Below, piece after piece: positions 16,904-26,937 of a stretch of 64,000 nt of DNA. The notes below the pieces were generated by a model, which was given only the letters and a program-made list of their open reading frames with translations, searched no databases and was not told the DNA's origin. Location of the stretch: NCBI GenBank assembly GCA_947447895.1, contig CANFLM010000003.1, positions 1-64,000 on the forward strand, read 5' to 3'. The DNA comes from Hyphomicrobiales bacterium (lineage in GTDB: Bacteria; Pseudomonadota; Alphaproteobacteria; Rhizobiales; Beijerinckiaceae). The translations under genes and the position numbers were made by a program. Each line of letters begins with the position of its first letter. The first letter of the stretch is position 1.

Positions 16904-18975
16904 GCTGTCCTCTCGATCACCACGTTGCCGAAGGAATCCACCCGCGCCGACAGATGCGGATCGACCACCGTGGTGGCATCCGCCTGTTCCAGAATGGCCG
17001 GTCCCTTGATGACGGTGCCGACCGGCAGATCAAGCCGCGACCAGACCGTCGTCTCGTGCCATGCCCCGTCAAACCACACCTGACGCGGCTCGCGTCTGGC
17101 GTTCTCAAGGGATGCTCCGTCGCGCGGGGCCAGCGAGGCCAGATCGAAAGCGGGACGCCGCCCGATTGCCGCAGTCCGCAAGGTCACGATGCGGATGGCA
17201 AGGCCGGGCAACAGACGGCTGAAAGAGGTCTGGTAGGCCTGTTCGAAAGCCTCGCGGACCAGCGCGGCCGTCACGCTTGTGCTCGCGCCCTGCAAGGTCA
17301 CGGGCAAAGGCACCGAAATGGTATGGGTCTGGCCGAGATAGTGCATATCCAGCTCGTAAACCACATCGATGGCTTCCACCTCGATGCCGGCCTGCTCCAC
17401 CACCGCCGTGGCCTTGCGGCCCAAGCGCACCATCAGCGCGTCGAAAGCGGCCTCGTCCAGTTCATCGACCACAGCATTGACGGTCTGCACCTCATCATGG
17501 CGCAGATCGGCAATGACGCAACCCAGTGCCGAGGTGATACCGGGGAAGCGCGGCACCAGAGCCGAGGAAAGCCCCACCTCATGCACAAGCGCACCGGCAT
17601 GAAGCGCACCGCCACCGCCGAATGGCATGATGGTAAAGCGGGTCGGATCGTGGCCGCGCTCGATCGACACCAGCCGGATGGCCCCTGCCATCCGCGCATT
17701 GGCGACCCGCACAATCGCTTCGGCAGCCGCCATCACGTCAATCGACAAGGGGTCGGCGACATGGCGGGCAATGGCGCGTTTGGCGGCTTCGACATCCAGC
17801 GAGGCCAGCTTGCCGCCGATCGGACGCGCCGCATTGATCCGCCCCAACACCACATTGGCATCGGTCAAAGTCGGACGGTCATTGCCCTGCCCGTAACAGA
17901 CCGGACCGGGCACCGATCCCGCGCTTTCGGGACCGACCTGCAACATACCGCCTTTGTCGACATGGGCGATCGACCCGCCGCCTGCGCCGATGGTGGAAAT
18001 CTCGATCATCGGGGTGCGGATCACCAGACCGAAATCGATGGTTGTCTGCGCGGCCAGCACCGACCGCCCTCCGGCGATCAGCGACACATCGAACGATGTC
18101 CCGCCCAAATCGCCGGTGATGACATTGTCGAAGCCCGCCGCCTTGGCAATCGCGCCAGCCGCAATCACCCCAGCCGCCGGACCCGACAGGGCCGTGCGGA
18201 TCGGCAGACGCCGTGCGGTCGCCGTCGACATCACGCCGCCATTGGATTGCACGATGTGGAAACTGCCGCCGAACCCGTCCTGATCCAGCGCGGATTGCAA
18301 CCGCGCCAGATAGGAGCCGACCACCGGTTGCAGATAGGCATTGAGTGCCGTTGTCGAGGCCCGTTCGAATTCGCGGATTTCGGGCAGGATTTCGCTTGAA
18401 GCAATCACATTGTCATTGGGCCAGAGGGCTCGCACCGCTTCCACTGCCGCCAATTCATTGTCCGCATTGGCATAGGCATTGATGAAAATCACCGCGACAG
18501 CTTCGGCTCCCTTGGATAACAGCTCCCGGGCTGCGTCGCGCACCTGTGCGAGATCGACCGGCTGGTGGATCGAGCCATCGGCCAGCACCCGCTCGGAGAC
18601 CTCAAGCCGCAAATCACGATCGGCAATCGGGGTAAAATCACCCCACAGCCCCCAGGTCTTAGGGCGGTCACGGCGGCGCATTTCCAGCACATCACGGAAG
18701 CCGCGCGTGGTGATCACGCCGATCCGCGCGCCTTTGCGCTCCAGAAGCGCATTGGTGCCCACCGTTGTGCCGTGGATGATGGAGGAAAAGCTGGCAATCG
18801 GTCCGAGGGTCTGCAAGCCCTCGACAAAGCCCACCGCCTCATTGCCGCGATTGGACGGCACTTTCGCGGTCTGGAAACGCCCCGTTTGCGCATCGAAGAA
18901 AAACAGATCGGTAAAGGTGCCGCCGACATCGACGCCGATCATCGGCCCGGCCTTTTTGTGATCATGGACGCTCAT
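16900..18975 (-). CDS. Hydantoinase/oxoprolinase subunit A (HyuA family)
   Basis: 691 residues. The N-terminal ATPase-like domain has phosphate loop 1 (GVDVGGTFTDLFFF) and phosphate loop 2 (TGDLGGTSFDVSLI) of the ASKHA fold, followed by the central hydantoinase_A domain and a C-terminal beta domain. With subunit B it forms ATP-dependent enzymes that open cyclic amides: N-methylhydantoinase, 5-oxoprolinase and caprolactamase; acetone carboxylase is a relative. The start shares one base with the HyuB stop (18975). The substrate cannot be read from sequence; the neighbouring lyase and hydro-lyase genes suggest a ring whose product becomes a dicarboxylate (inference). Confidence 0.93.
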   Translation of the reverse strand: MSVHDHKKAGPMIGVDVGGTFTDLFFFDAQTGRFQTAKVPSNRGNEAVGFVEGLQTLGPIASFSSIIHGTTVGTNALLERKGARIGVITTRGFRDVLEMRRRDRPKTWGLWGDFTPIADRDLRLEVSERVLADGSIHQPVDLAQVRDAARELLSKGAEAVAVIFINAYANADNELAAVEAVRALWPNDNVIASSEILPEIREFERASTTALNAYLQPVVGSYLARLQSALDQDGFGGSFHIVQSNGGVMSTATARRLPIRTALSGPAAGVIAAGAIAKAAGFDNVITGDLGGTSFDVSLIAGGRSVLAAQTTIDFGLVIRTPMIEISTIGAGGGSIAHVDKGGMLQVGPESAGSVPGPVCYGQGNDRPTLTDANVVLGRINAARPIGGKLASLDVEAAKRAIARHVADPLSIDVMAAAEAIVRVANARMAGAIRLVSIERGHDPTRFTIMPFGGGGALHAGALVHEVGLSSALVPRFPGITSALGCVIADLRHDEVQTVNAVVDELDEAAFDALMVRLGRKATAVVEQAGIEVEAIDVVYELDMHYLGQTHTISVPLPVTLQGASTSVTAALVREAFEQAYQTSFSRLLPGLAIRIVTLRTAAIGRRPAFDLASLAPRDGASLENARREPRQVWFDGAWHETTVWSRLDLPVGTVIKGPAILEQADATTVVDPHLSARVDSFGNVVIERTA

Positions 18976-20726
18976 CAGCGGGCTCCTTCGCGCAGGGACT
19001 TGGTCGCTTGGGCATCAAGCACGCCATCGGGCGAGACAACCACCTCATAGTCGCGCAAGGCACAAGCGGTGCTGACATAGCCAAGCCGCACATCGCGGGC
19101 CACCAATGCCGGATCTCGCTCGCCGGCTTTGCCCCACCCGCCGCCGCCGGGCGTTTCCAGCCGGACATGCCGGCCATGGGCCAGCTTCACATCGGTGATC
19201 TTGGAGGCCAGAGGCGGGGTCTGGTCGCCCGTTTCGCTCTGCCAGGTGAAGCGGTTGAGCGCGGCAGCCTGCCCCCCATTCACGCCAAACGGCGCAAACC
19301 GCCCGCGCTCACCCAGCAAGAACACATCGGACCCGTCAGGCGACAGGGTCTCGATTTCATAGATCGCCCCCAAACCGCCGCGATGGGTGCCCGCTCCCGC
19401 ACTGTCGGGCCGCAAGGCCCATTGCGTGAACATCACCGGATAGGAGGCTTCGAGAATTTCGGCTGGAGGAATGGTCGCCATCGAAATCGGATTGTTGCCA
19501 TGGCTCAGCCCGTCCGTTTCCGGATTGCCGCCAAGACCCCCGCCAAAAAAGGAGAACATCACATAACGCTGGCCATTGGCGCGATGTCCGGCCAGCGACA
19601 GTGCATTGATGGTGCCGAACGGCGCGGCCATGGCCTGATCGGGCATCGCCTTGGCGAGAGCCCCGAACACCGTTCCAATCACCCGGAGAATGGTTTCGGT
19701 ATAGCCGCCGACAGGCTTTGGGGCGGACACAGCCAGCAGCGTCGTATCGGGGATCACGAAGCGGATCGGAGCCAGACAGCCCGCATTGGCCGGCACATCG
19801 GTAAAGACATGTTTGAGCGCGACATAGCAGCACGCCACCGCCGTGGAATAGGCGATGTTGAGCGGGCCCGCACAGGGCTTGGAGGAGGCCGAGAAATCCA
19901 GCACCATCCCGTCGCCTTTGATCGTCAGGGTCAGGGCAATGGTCAGTCTGTCATCGGTCACGCCATCATTGTCGAGATAGTCCTCGAATGTATAATCGCC
20001 GTCCGGCAGGGCTTTGATGGTCTCGCGCATCATGGCTTCGGCCCGCGCGGTCAGCACATCGAGTGCGGCAGTGACCGTCTCATCGCTATAATCGTCCAGC
20101 AGGCCCCGCAACCGTTTCTCGCCGAGATCCAGCGCGTTCAGCTGTCCGTTGAGATCGCCGAAATTGGATTGCGGCACCCGGCTGTTGGCCGCCAGAATGG
20201 CCAGAATATCCTCGTTCATCCGGCCTGCGCTGATCAGCTTGACGGGAGGAAAGCGCACCCCTTCCTGAAAACTCTCGGTGGCGCGTGCATTGAAGCCACC
20301 GGGCACATTGCCTCCGATATCAAGCCAATGCCCGACCGAGGCCAGCCAGCAAAACAACCGCCCCTGGCGGAAGATCGGACGCACCAGCCGGAAATCGTTG
20401 AGATGTGTGCCGCCCTCGTAGGGATCGTTGAACAAGAAGGTATCGCCTTCCTGCAAGCCCCCCTCGCGCGCCACCTTGTCGATCACGGCCTTGACCGCAA
20501 AGGCCATGGCCCCGACAAAAATCGGCAGGCCCGTGGTGCCCTGCACAAGCGTCGCCCCTGTCTGGGCATGATAGAGCCCGTGACAGGCATCGCGGGCCTC
20601 GGCAATGATCGGGTTGAAGGCCGAACGATAGAGCGTCGCATCCATCTCGTCGGCGATCTGCTCCAGCCGCCCTTTAAGGACAGCCAGCGTAACCGGATCA
20701 AGCCCTGTCTTGGCCGCTGCACTCAT
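18975..20726 (-). CDS. Hydantoinase/oxoprolinase subunit B (HyuB family)
   Basis: 583 residues with the hydantoinase_B domain over almost the full length. Family blocks include LYRSAFNPIIAEARDACHGL, NDPYEGGTHLNDFRLV and the C-terminal Gly-rich TPGGGGWG near the end. It works as the partner of HyuA; the B subunit carries the amide hydrolysis part in characterised relatives. Its start overlaps the lyase stop by 4 bp. The order B then A is the reverse of many hyuAB operons but occurs in others. Confidence 0.93.
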   Translation of the reverse strand: MSAAAKTGLDPVTLAVLKGRLEQIADEMDATLYRSAFNPIIAEARDACHGLYHAQTGATLVQGTTGLPIFVGAMAFAVKAVIDKVAREGGLQEGDTFLFNDPYEGGTHLNDFRLVRPIFRQGRLFCWLASVGHWLDIGGNVPGGFNARATESFQEGVRFPPVKLISAGRMNEDILAILAANSRVPQSNFGDLNGQLNALDLGEKRLRGLLDDYSDETVTAALDVLTARAEAMMRETIKALPDGDYTFEDYLDNDGVTDDRLTIALTLTIKGDGMVLDFSASSKPCAGPLNIAYSTAVACCYVALKHVFTDVPANAGCLAPIRFVIPDTTLLAVSAPKPVGGYTETILRVIGTVFGALAKAMPDQAMAAPFGTINALSLAGHRANGQRYVMFSFFGGGLGGNPETDGLSHGNNPISMATIPPAEILEASYPVMFTQWALRPDSAGAGTHRGGLGAIYEIETLSPDGSDVFLLGERGRFAPFGVNGGQAAALNRFTWQSETGDQTPPLASKITDVKLAHGRHVRLETPGGGGWGKAGERDPALVARDVRLGYVSTACALRDYEVVVSPDGVLDAQATKSLREGAR

Positions 20727-21598
20727 CGTCCACCTGCTTCATACTGTTTGCCGCGCGCCAGAATGGCCTTGGTCTCGAGCATCTCGTTGAGACCGTCGAA
20801 ATCGAACATCCGGTCGCGCATCGCATCCGTCGTGCCGTCACGATGCAGGGTCCGGTAGAAATCCTGCGCGGTGCGCGCCAGAGCCCGCACAATCGCCCCG
20901 GGGAAGATCACCAATGCAAAGCCCATGGCTTCCAGCTTGTCGGCCGGCAGGATCGGTGTCTGCCCGCCCTCCACCATATTGGCCAGCAAAGGCAGCGTGC
21001 CGCCCAGAGCCTTGCTCAACCGGGCCAGATCCGCCTCGCTTTTGGGGGCTTCGACAAACAGCACATCCGCCCCTGCCTCGCGGTAGCGCAAGGCGCGCTC
21101 AATGGCCGCATCGAACCCTTCGACAGCCACCGCATCGGTGCGCGCAATGATCACGGTCTCGGACGAATGGCGGCTATCCACCGCCGCCTTGATCTTGCCG
21201 ACCATTTCGGTGGTGCCGATCAGGCTTTTATCCGCCAGATGACCGCAACGCTTGGGGAACGTCTGGTCCTCGAGTTGCAGGGCACTGGCACCCGCCCGCT
21301 CGAACAGCCGCACTGTACGTTCCACATTCAGCGCATTGCCGAAACCGGTATCGGCATCGACAATGACCGCGGTCGGCACCCGTTCGCGGATCAGCGACAG
21401 CGTATCGGCCACTTCCGTCACCGAGACCAGCCCGATATCGGGCCGTCCGAGCTTGGTATAGGCGATGCCCGCTCCGGTCAGGTAAAGGGCTTCGAAACCC
21501 GCGGAGGAGGCAATGGCCGCGGTCAAGGCATCGGTGACCCCGGGGGCGACAAGGATTGGCTTCTGCTGGAGACGCTGGCGCAGGCTCATCTCGGACAC
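20723..21598 (-). CDS. Isocitrate lyase / PEP mutase family C-C lyase (2-methylisocitrate or dimethylmalate lyase-like)
   Basis: 291 residues, a TIM barrel with the Mg-binding VDADTGFGN block and the lyase signature PKRCGH, whose Cys is the catalytic acid in isocitrate and 2-methylisocitrate lyases. The C-terminal helix is of the swapped type. Members of this subgroup cleave (methyl)isocitrate, 2,3-dimethylmalate or decarboxylate oxaloacetate. It heads the minus-strand operon with HyuB, HyuA and the isochorismatase-fold gene and is divergent from a LeuCD-like hydro-lyase. That pairing resembles dimethylmaleate hydratase plus dimethylmalate lyase in Eubacterium barkeri nicotinate breakdown (established pathway; its application here is inference). 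Confidence 0.88.
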   Translation of the reverse strand: MSEMSLRQRLQQKPILVAPGVTDALTAAIASSAGFEALYLTGAGIAYTKLGRPDIGLVSVTEVADTLSLIRERVPTAVIVDADTGFGNALNVERTVRLFERAGASALQLEDQTFPKRCGHLADKSLIGTTEMVGKIKAAVDSRHSSETVIIARTDAVAVEGFDAAIERALRYREAGADVLFVEAPKSEADLARLSKALGGTLPLLANMVEGGQTPILPADKLEAMGFALVIFPGAIVRALARTAQDFYRTLHRDGTTDAMRDRMFDFDGLNEMLETKAILARGKQYEAGGR

Positions 21599-21756
21599 TT
21601 CCTGACTGTTGGCACTTCAAGTCTGATTGATCACTCATCTTGCTTTAACATCTTGACGGGTCGGCGCAAATCTTCTCAAACAGCTTATACCCCGCTTCCC
21701 GAACGACCTGTCCACTCGCACGCCTTATTCGCACAACCTCCTCGATTGGATGCCCC
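21599..21756. promoter_or_regulatory. Divergent promoter region between the lyase operon and the leuCD-like operon
   Basis: 158 bp separating two divergent operons that probably form one pathway. It is AT-richer than its surroundings (for example TTGATTGATCACTCATCTTG near 21622-21641, which contains the palindrome TGATCA). No regulator gene is adjacent, so control must come from elsewhere. I cannot place -35/-10 boxes with confidence. Confidence 0.4.
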
Positions 21757-23187
21757 ATGACCGAGCGCGCCGGATCATTATCGTCACGCCCCAAAACCCT
21801 GATCGGCAAGATCTGGGATGCCCATGTGATTGTCGACCGCGAGGATGGCCAGTCGCTGCTCTGGGTCGACCGGCATTTGCTGCATGAAGGCTCGTTCCAT
21901 GCGTTCGACCAACTCGCCAGACGGCAGGCGCGGCTGCACCGTCCCGATCTGACCTTCGGCATTGCCGACCATTATGTGCCGACCCGGAACCGTGACACTC
22001 TCGCCCCCGAGATCAAGCGGATGGTCGACCAGCTGTCGGATAATTGCGCCAGCCATGATGTCACACTGTTCGGGCTGGATGATCCGAGACAGGGCATTGT
22101 CCATGTCACCATTCCCGCACAGGGCCTGACCCTGCCGGGCAATATCATGGTATGCGGCGACAGCCACACCTCCACGCACGGGGCGTTCGGCGCCTATGCG
22201 TTCGGCATCGGCGCGTCCGAGGTTGCCCATGTGATGATGACGCAAACCATCTGGCAGAAACGGCCCAGGGCCATGCGCGTCACCGTGGAAGGGCTCCTGC
22301 CCGAAGGCACCAGCGCCAAGGACATCGCCCTGCATCTGATTGCCACCATCGGAGCCGACGGCGCGCAGGGCCATGCCGTCGAATATGCCGGCTCGACCAT
22401 CCGCGCTCTGTCGATGGAAGGGCGGCTGACCCTGTGCAACCTGTCGATCGAGGCCGGTGCGCGGCTCGGCCTGATCGCGCCGGATGACACGACCTTCGCC
22501 TTTTTGCGCGGCAAGCCCTTTGCCCCCAAGGATGAGGCTTTCGAGGCGGCCGTGCGGGCATGGCGAAGCCTGCGCAGTGACGATCGCGCCGTGTTCGACC
22601 GCGAGGTCACGATCGATGCCGGCAGTCTGGCGCCGACCCTGACATGGGGCACCACTCCGGAACAGGCCTTGCCGATCACCGCAACCACGCCCGATCCCGC
22701 AACAATTCTGGATCCGGCGCGCGCCCGCAGCATCAGCGATGCGCTCGATTATATGGGTCTCGCACCCAACCAGCGGCTTGACAGCATCAGCATTGACCGC
22801 GTGTTCATCGGTTCGTGCACCAACAGCCGGATCGAGGATTTGCGTGCGGCTGCGGCCATTTTGGAAGGCCACCGCGCCAAAGTGCCGGGACTGGTTTCAC
22901 CGGGTTCCACGTCCGTCAAACTGCAGGCGGAAGCCGAAGGGCTCGACCGGATTTTCACCGGAGCCGGGCTGGAATGGGTGGATGCCGGTTGCTCGATGTG
23001 TGTCGGCATGAATGGCGACCTGGTCCCCGCAGGCGAACGCTGTGCATCCACCACCAACCGCAACTTCAAGGGCCGTCAGGGACCCGGCTCGCGCACGCAT
23101 CTGATGTCGCCCGTGATGGTGGCGGCCGCCGCGCTGACCGGCCGTCTCACCGACGTCCGCACCCTTGCCAGAGGATCACGCCCATGA
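21757..23187 (+). CDS. leuC: LeuC-like aconitase-family hydro-lyase, large subunit
   Basis: 476 residues. The 4Fe-4S ligands are C354 (GSCTNSR), C412 and C415 (GCSMCVGMN), spaced as in LeuC, and the CGDSHTSTHGAFGAYAFGIG block is present. Overall it is very close to bacterial 3-isopropylmalate dehydratase large subunits. However, a normally conserved loop (TGYVIEF in LeuC) reads QGHAVEY here. No leuA or leuB is nearby and it is divergent from a lyase/hydantoinase operon, so it may be a paralogue acting on another malate or maleate derivative. The N-terminus starts at MTERAGSLSSRP; a later start is possible. Confidence 0.85.
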   Translation: MTERAGSLSSRPKTLIGKIWDAHVIVDREDGQSLLWVDRHLLHEGSFHAFDQLARRQARLHRPDLTFGIADHYVPTRNRDTLAPEIKRMVDQLSDNCASHDVTLFGLDDPRQGIVHVTIPAQGLTLPGNIMVCGDSHTSTHGAFGAYAFGIGASEVAHVMMTQTIWQKRPRAMRVTVEGLLPEGTSAKDIALHLIATIGADGAQGHAVEYAGSTIRALSMEGRLTLCNLSIEAGARLGLIAPDDTTFAFLRGKPFAPKDEAFEAAVRAWRSLRSDDRAVFDREVTIDAGSLAPTLTWGTTPEQALPITATTPDPATILDPARARSISDALDYMGLAPNQRLDSISIDRVFIGSCTNSRIEDLRAAAAILEGHRAKVPGLVSPGSTSVKLQAEAEGLDRIFTGAGLEWVDAGCSMCVGMNGDLVPAGERCASTTNRNFKGRQGPGSRTHLMSPVMVAAAALTGRLTDVRTLARGSRP

Positions 23188-23801
23188 CCCCGCTGATTGT
23201 ACTCGAGGCCGGTGCCTGTCCGCTGCCGCTCGACAATGTCGATACCGACCAGCTGATCCCGGCCCGTTTCATGAAGCGTCCGCGCAGTGACGGTTACGGA
23301 CAGTTCCTGTTGCATGATCTGCGGCAAGATGCGGCCAATCCGGCTTGTGCACTGGATCAGGACCGGTTCAAGGGCTGCCAGATCCTGATTGCCGGGCGCA
23401 ATTTCGGATGCGGCTCGTCGCGCGAAGCCGCCGTCTATGCGCTGGCGGATTTCGGGTTCCGCTGCGTGATTGCCTCCAGCTTCGGCGATATTTTTGCCTC
23501 CAACGCCGTCAAGAACGGCGTTCTGCCCGCGCTTGTCAGCCCCGAACAGGCCGAAATCCTGCTCGCGCATCAAGGCATCGCCCAAGGCGAGCCGGTCCAT
23601 ATCGATCTGCCCGACCAGCAGATCCGCTTCGGCAATCACAGCGTGGATTTTTCGATTGATCCGGTGTGGAAAACCCAATTGCTGAATGGCTGGGACGATA
23701 TCGATATGACGGTGTCCTATGCCAGCGAGATTGCCCGTTTCAACCAATCCGACGCGGTCGCCCGCCCCTGGGCCCTTCCATCCCGCTCACCCGCGCAATG
23801 A
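23184..23801 (+). CDS. leuD: LeuD-like aconitase-family hydro-lyase, small subunit
   Basis: 205 residues from the ATG at 23184, which overlaps the leuC-like stop as ATGA; the longer open frame upstream is a shadow. It shows [15 protein letters not shown] at the N-terminus and [20 protein letters not shown]. In canonical LeuD the latter reads SSREHAPWAL; replacement of His-Ala-Pro by Ala-Ala-Val in this substrate-side loop suggests a different substrate. It forms the swivel domain of the heterodimer. Its 3' end overlaps the convergent pgi gene by 15 bp. Confidence 0.85.
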   Translation: MTPLIVLEAGACPLPLDNVDTDQLIPARFMKRPRSDGYGQFLLHDLRQDAANPACALDQDRFKGCQILIAGRNFGCGSSREAAVYALADFGFRCVIASSFGDIFASNAVKNGVLPALVSPEQAEILLAHQGIAQGEPVHIDLPDQQIRFGNHSVDFSIDPVWKTQLLNGWDDIDMTVSYASEIARFNQSDAVARPWALPSRSPAQ

Positions 23802-25427
23802 CTGGATATAGCTGAACAGGCCGCCGGTTGAGGCCGGCAGTTCCGAACCGGCGCGCTCGCCATTGACGAAGGGCAACAGATCGGTCGCCAGTTCCTTGCC
23901 GAGCTCGACACCCCATTGGTCAAAGGCATTGATACCCCAAATCGCCGCTTCGACAAAGACGCGGTGTTCATAAAGCGCGATCAGCCGTCCGAAAGTGAAG
24001 GGGTCGAGCGTGCGGTAGACAATCGTCACCGATGGCCGGTTGCCCGCAAAGGCCTTGAACGGGGCAAGCCGTTTGGCCTCCTCCGCCCCCACGGCCTTGG
24101 CCAGCATCTGCGCTTCGGCCTCCTCGGCCGTGCGACCCTTCATCAGGGCTTGCGACTGGGCCAGCACATTGGCCAGCAGAAGGGCTTGATGCTGCGGCAT
24201 GCCCGGCTCGTGGCTATGGGCGCCGATGATGAATTCGACAGGAATGACATCCGTGCCCTGATGCAGCAACTGGAAAAACGCATGTTGCGCATTGGTGCCC
24301 GGCTCTCCCCAGACCAGCGGGCCGGACGGACGTTGCAGGGCATGGCCGTGCCGATCGACCGATTTGCCATTCGACTCCATATCGAGTTGCTGCAGATAGG
24401 CGGGAAGCCGCGACAGACGCTGGTCATAAGGAATGACGGCACGGGCCGGATAATGGCAGATATTGCGGTGCCAGAGGCCCACAAGCGCCATCATCACCGG
24501 CGCATTCTGTGCGAGGGGCGCATGGCGGAAATGCTCGTCCATCGCATGGCCACCCGCCAGAAAGGCTTCAAAATCTGTCCGGCCGATCGCCAGCATCAGG
24601 GGCAGTCCGATCGCCGACCACAGGGAATAACGGCCGCCGACCCAATCCCAAAAACCGAAGGTCCGCTCCGGCCTGATGCCGAAGGCAGCCACTTTCGCCA
24701 AGGCGGTCGAGACCGCCGCAAAATGATCTGCCACTGCCTGCTCGCCCAAAGCGGCCACCAACCAGGCCCGCGCCGACAGCGCATTGGTCATGGTCTCGAT
24801 GGTGGTAAAGGTCTTGGACGCGGCAATCACCAATGTCACGGCCGGATCAAGCAGCTTCAGCGTATCGGCCAGATGCGCGCTGTCGATATTGGAGACAAAA
24901 TGCAAACGCGGCCCGTCATGGTAGGGCGCCAGCGCGAGACTCGCCATCACCGGACCGAGGTCGGAACCGCCGATACCGATATTGACGACATCGCGGATCG
25001 GCTTGCCGGTCGCCCCGACAATCGTGCCCGCCCGCACACCATCGACAAAGGCAAATAGCTTGGCCAATTCACCATGAACATCGCCAACCACATCATGCCC
25101 GTCAAGCAGCACCGGGGCGGCGCGCGGTTGCCGCAAGGCGGTATGCAGCACCGCCCGATCCTCGGAATTGTTGATGCGCTGGGCGGCAAACATACGGTCG
25201 CGCTGCTCCTCGACACGGGTGGCCCGCGCCAGAGCCAGCAACTCATCGCGGACGCTTTCGGTGATGGTGGTCTTGGAATAGTCGACCAGCAGATCCTCGC
25301 AGGAGACCGAGAACTGCGCGAACCTGTCGGGATGCATTGCGAACAGGTTTTCCATCAGGATGGCATGATGGCTCTGGCGGGCATGGGCCAGAGCCTCCCA
25401 ATGTGTCTTGATCTGATGAGCGGGCAT
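23787..25427 (-). CDS. pgi: Glucose-6-phosphate isomerase
   Basis: 546 residues from the ATG at 25427 ([13 protein letters not shown]); the open frame to 25532 would overlap the kinase gene and lacks homology. SIS domains are clear: [15 protein letters not shown], the signature region [13 protein letters not shown], and [18 protein letters not shown] with the catalytic residues. It interconverts glucose-6-phosphate and fructose-6-phosphate in the cytosol. It follows the fructokinase-like gene by 23 bases, a natural pairing for sugar entry. Confidence 0.95.
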   Translation of the reverse strand: MPAHQIKTHWEALAHARQSHHAILMENLFAMHPDRFAQFSVSCEDLLVDYSKTTITESVRDELLALARATRVEEQRDRMFAAQRINNSEDRAVLHTALRQPRAAPVLLDGHDVVGDVHGELAKLFAFVDGVRAGTIVGATGKPIRDVVNIGIGGSDLGPVMASLALAPYHDGPRLHFVSNIDSAHLADTLKLLDPAVTLVIAASKTFTTIETMTNALSARAWLVAALGEQAVADHFAAVSTALAKVAAFGIRPERTFGFWDWVGGRYSLWSAIGLPLMLAIGRTDFEAFLAGGHAMDEHFRHAPLAQNAPVMMALVGLWHRNICHYPARAVIPYDQRLSRLPAYLQQLDMESNGKSVDRHGHALQRPSGPLVWGEPGTNAQHAFFQLLHQGTDVIPVEFIIGAHSHEPGMPQHQALLLANVLAQSQALMKGRTAEEAEAQMLAKAVGAEEAKRLAPFKAFAGNRPSVTIVYRTLDPFTFGRLIALYEHRVFVEAAIWGINAFDQWGVELGKELATDLLPFVNGERAGSELPASTGGLFSYIQSLRG

Positions 25428-25450
25428 GAACGCGTTTCCTGTAATCGTGA

Positions 25451-26410
25451 CTAACAAACAGCAAGGGGATCGTGAATGGTCAAAGGGGCGCAACCGTCCA
25501 GAACCGTAACGCAAGCGCCTCTGACCGTGCACAAGCGGGCCGAGACGGTGACGGCATAGGCCATGGCCTGCGTGATATCATTGGCTGACCAAGCCGGCAG
25601 GGCAGCCAATGACAGGCGGTTGCGAGCATGGAACCAGCCCAGAAAAGCCGCATGGAACGCGTCTCCGGCCCCCACAGTATCGACAACTTCGACAGACTGG
25701 CCCTTGGCCGTCAACACCTGCCCCTGATAGAAGGCCAATGCGCCTTGTGCACCAAGTGTGACCAACACCAGGGAAACACCGCGCCCGATCCACTGGCGTG
25801 CGATGGCCGCGGGGTCCACATCCGGCCCGAAGGCCAGTTGCAGATCTTCCAGACTGGCTTTGACAATATGGGCATGGGTCAGCGCATGATCGAACTGCGC
25901 CTGCCATTGCGCCAGCTGTCCGACAATCGAGGGACGGTAATTGAGATCGATGCTGATCAGCCGCGCCTCATATTCACGCGCCAGCAAATGGGCCAGCGTT
26001 TTCCCGATCGGCGGCGTCACCAGGGCATAGGAACCCATCACCAGACTTGTAACGGCATCGGGAAAACGGTCTTGCAGATCAGGGATGCCGACATGCAGAT
26101 CGGCCCCGTCACCGTAAAAACTGAAACTGTGCCCGCCGGACTGGTCCTGTTGCACGATCGCCAGCGTGGTGCGCTGGTCACGCGACACCGCATGCGCGAG
26201 ATCCACGCCCTCGCGGGTCAGAAGATCGCGCAGATAGAGACCGAAACGATCAGATGACAGGCCAGCCAGCAGAGAGACCGGCTGACCCAAAGCGGCAAGA
26301 ACGCGGGCCGTATTGAAGGCGGATCCGCCTGCCACCAGCTCGGTGTCGAGCCGGTCGGCGCGGTGGGCGACAAAGACATCCATCAATGCTTCGCCACACA
26401 CCACAATCAT
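25451..26410 (-). CDS. PfkB-family carbohydrate kinase, fructokinase-like
   Basis: 319 residues of the ribokinase fold. N-terminal [12 protein letters not shown] and the [16 protein letters not shown] block bind sugar; the C-terminal [17 protein letters not shown] holds the anion hole and catalytic Asp. The direct link to pgi favours fructokinase (fructose to fructose-6-phosphate), though another hexose or pentose kinase is possible. It starts 27 bases after the DUF3830 gene ends, so the three likely form one operon. Confidence 0.88.
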   Translation of the reverse strand: MIVVCGEALMDVFVAHRADRLDTELVAGGSAFNTARVLAALGQPVSLLAGLSSDRFGLYLRDLLTREGVDLAHAVSRDQRTTLAIVQQDQSGGHSFSFYGDGADLHVGIPDLQDRFPDAVTSLVMGSYALVTPPIGKTLAHLLAREYEARLISIDLNYRPSIVGQLAQWQAQFDHALTHAHIVKASLEDLQLAFGPDVDPAAIARQWIGRGVSLVLVTLGAQGALAFYQGQVLTAKGQSVEVVDTVGAGDAFHAAFLGWFHARNRLSLAALPAWSANDITQAMAYAVTVSARLCTVRGACVTVLDGCAPLTIHDPLAVC

Positions 26411-26437
26411 GGCGAGCGTCCCGACATGCCGTCCCGC

Positions 26438-26851
26438 TCAGACGCGTTCGAAGCGGATGTTCTGGGCACCCTTCCACAAGGTCGATTTGCCAAGGGCCGC
26501 AACATTCTCGTTGCCCTCGATGATGGTCAGGAAGTGGTTGCCGGCCAGTTGGCCCATCTTGCTGGCGAAATGCACGCCGCCATAGGCCAGCAGAATTTCG
26601 GTCTCGCTGATGCCGCCGGGATAGAGGATGAACTGGCCGGGGGCCGGATAGCTGGTGTGGTTTTCGTAATCGACACCGAAATCATAATCACCCAAAGGGA
26701 TCCAGACGCCTTCACCGCTCCAGCGGACATGAACGACCTGGCTTTCGAACGGCAGGCGCGACAGAAACGCCGCACAGGTCTTGGGAGCGGCTTCTTCCTC
26801 GAGCTTGCCGATAAAAGTATAGGGTCCGGCCGTAATCTTCAATTTGGTCAT
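26438..26851 (-). CDS. DUF3830 family cyclophilin-like protein
   Basis: 137 residues from the ATG at 26851 (MTKLKITAGPY), chosen because AAGGA lies 8 bases upstream; an ATG at 26860 sits directly on that site. It is a compact beta-rich protein with blocks FIGKLEEEAAPKTCAAFL and ILYPGGISETEILLAYG, recalling the cyclophilin-like DUF3830 fold. Its function is unknown; homologues often neighbour transport or catabolic genes. It probably heads the DUF3830-fructokinase-pgi operon. Confidence 0.8.
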   Translation of the reverse strand: MTKLKITAGPYTFIGKLEEEAAPKTCAAFLSRLPFESQVVHVRWSGEGVWIPLGDYDFGVDYENHTSYPAPGQFILYPGGISETEILLAYGGVHFASKMGQLAGNHFLTIIEGNENVAALGKSTLWKGAQNIRFERV

Positions 26852-26937
26852 TTCAGACATCCTTGGCGGTGGGAACAGAGACAGATCATATTCGTTCTGG
26901 CTGGTTTTTGCGGTTTTTTCAATGGCAGGAGCGACAA

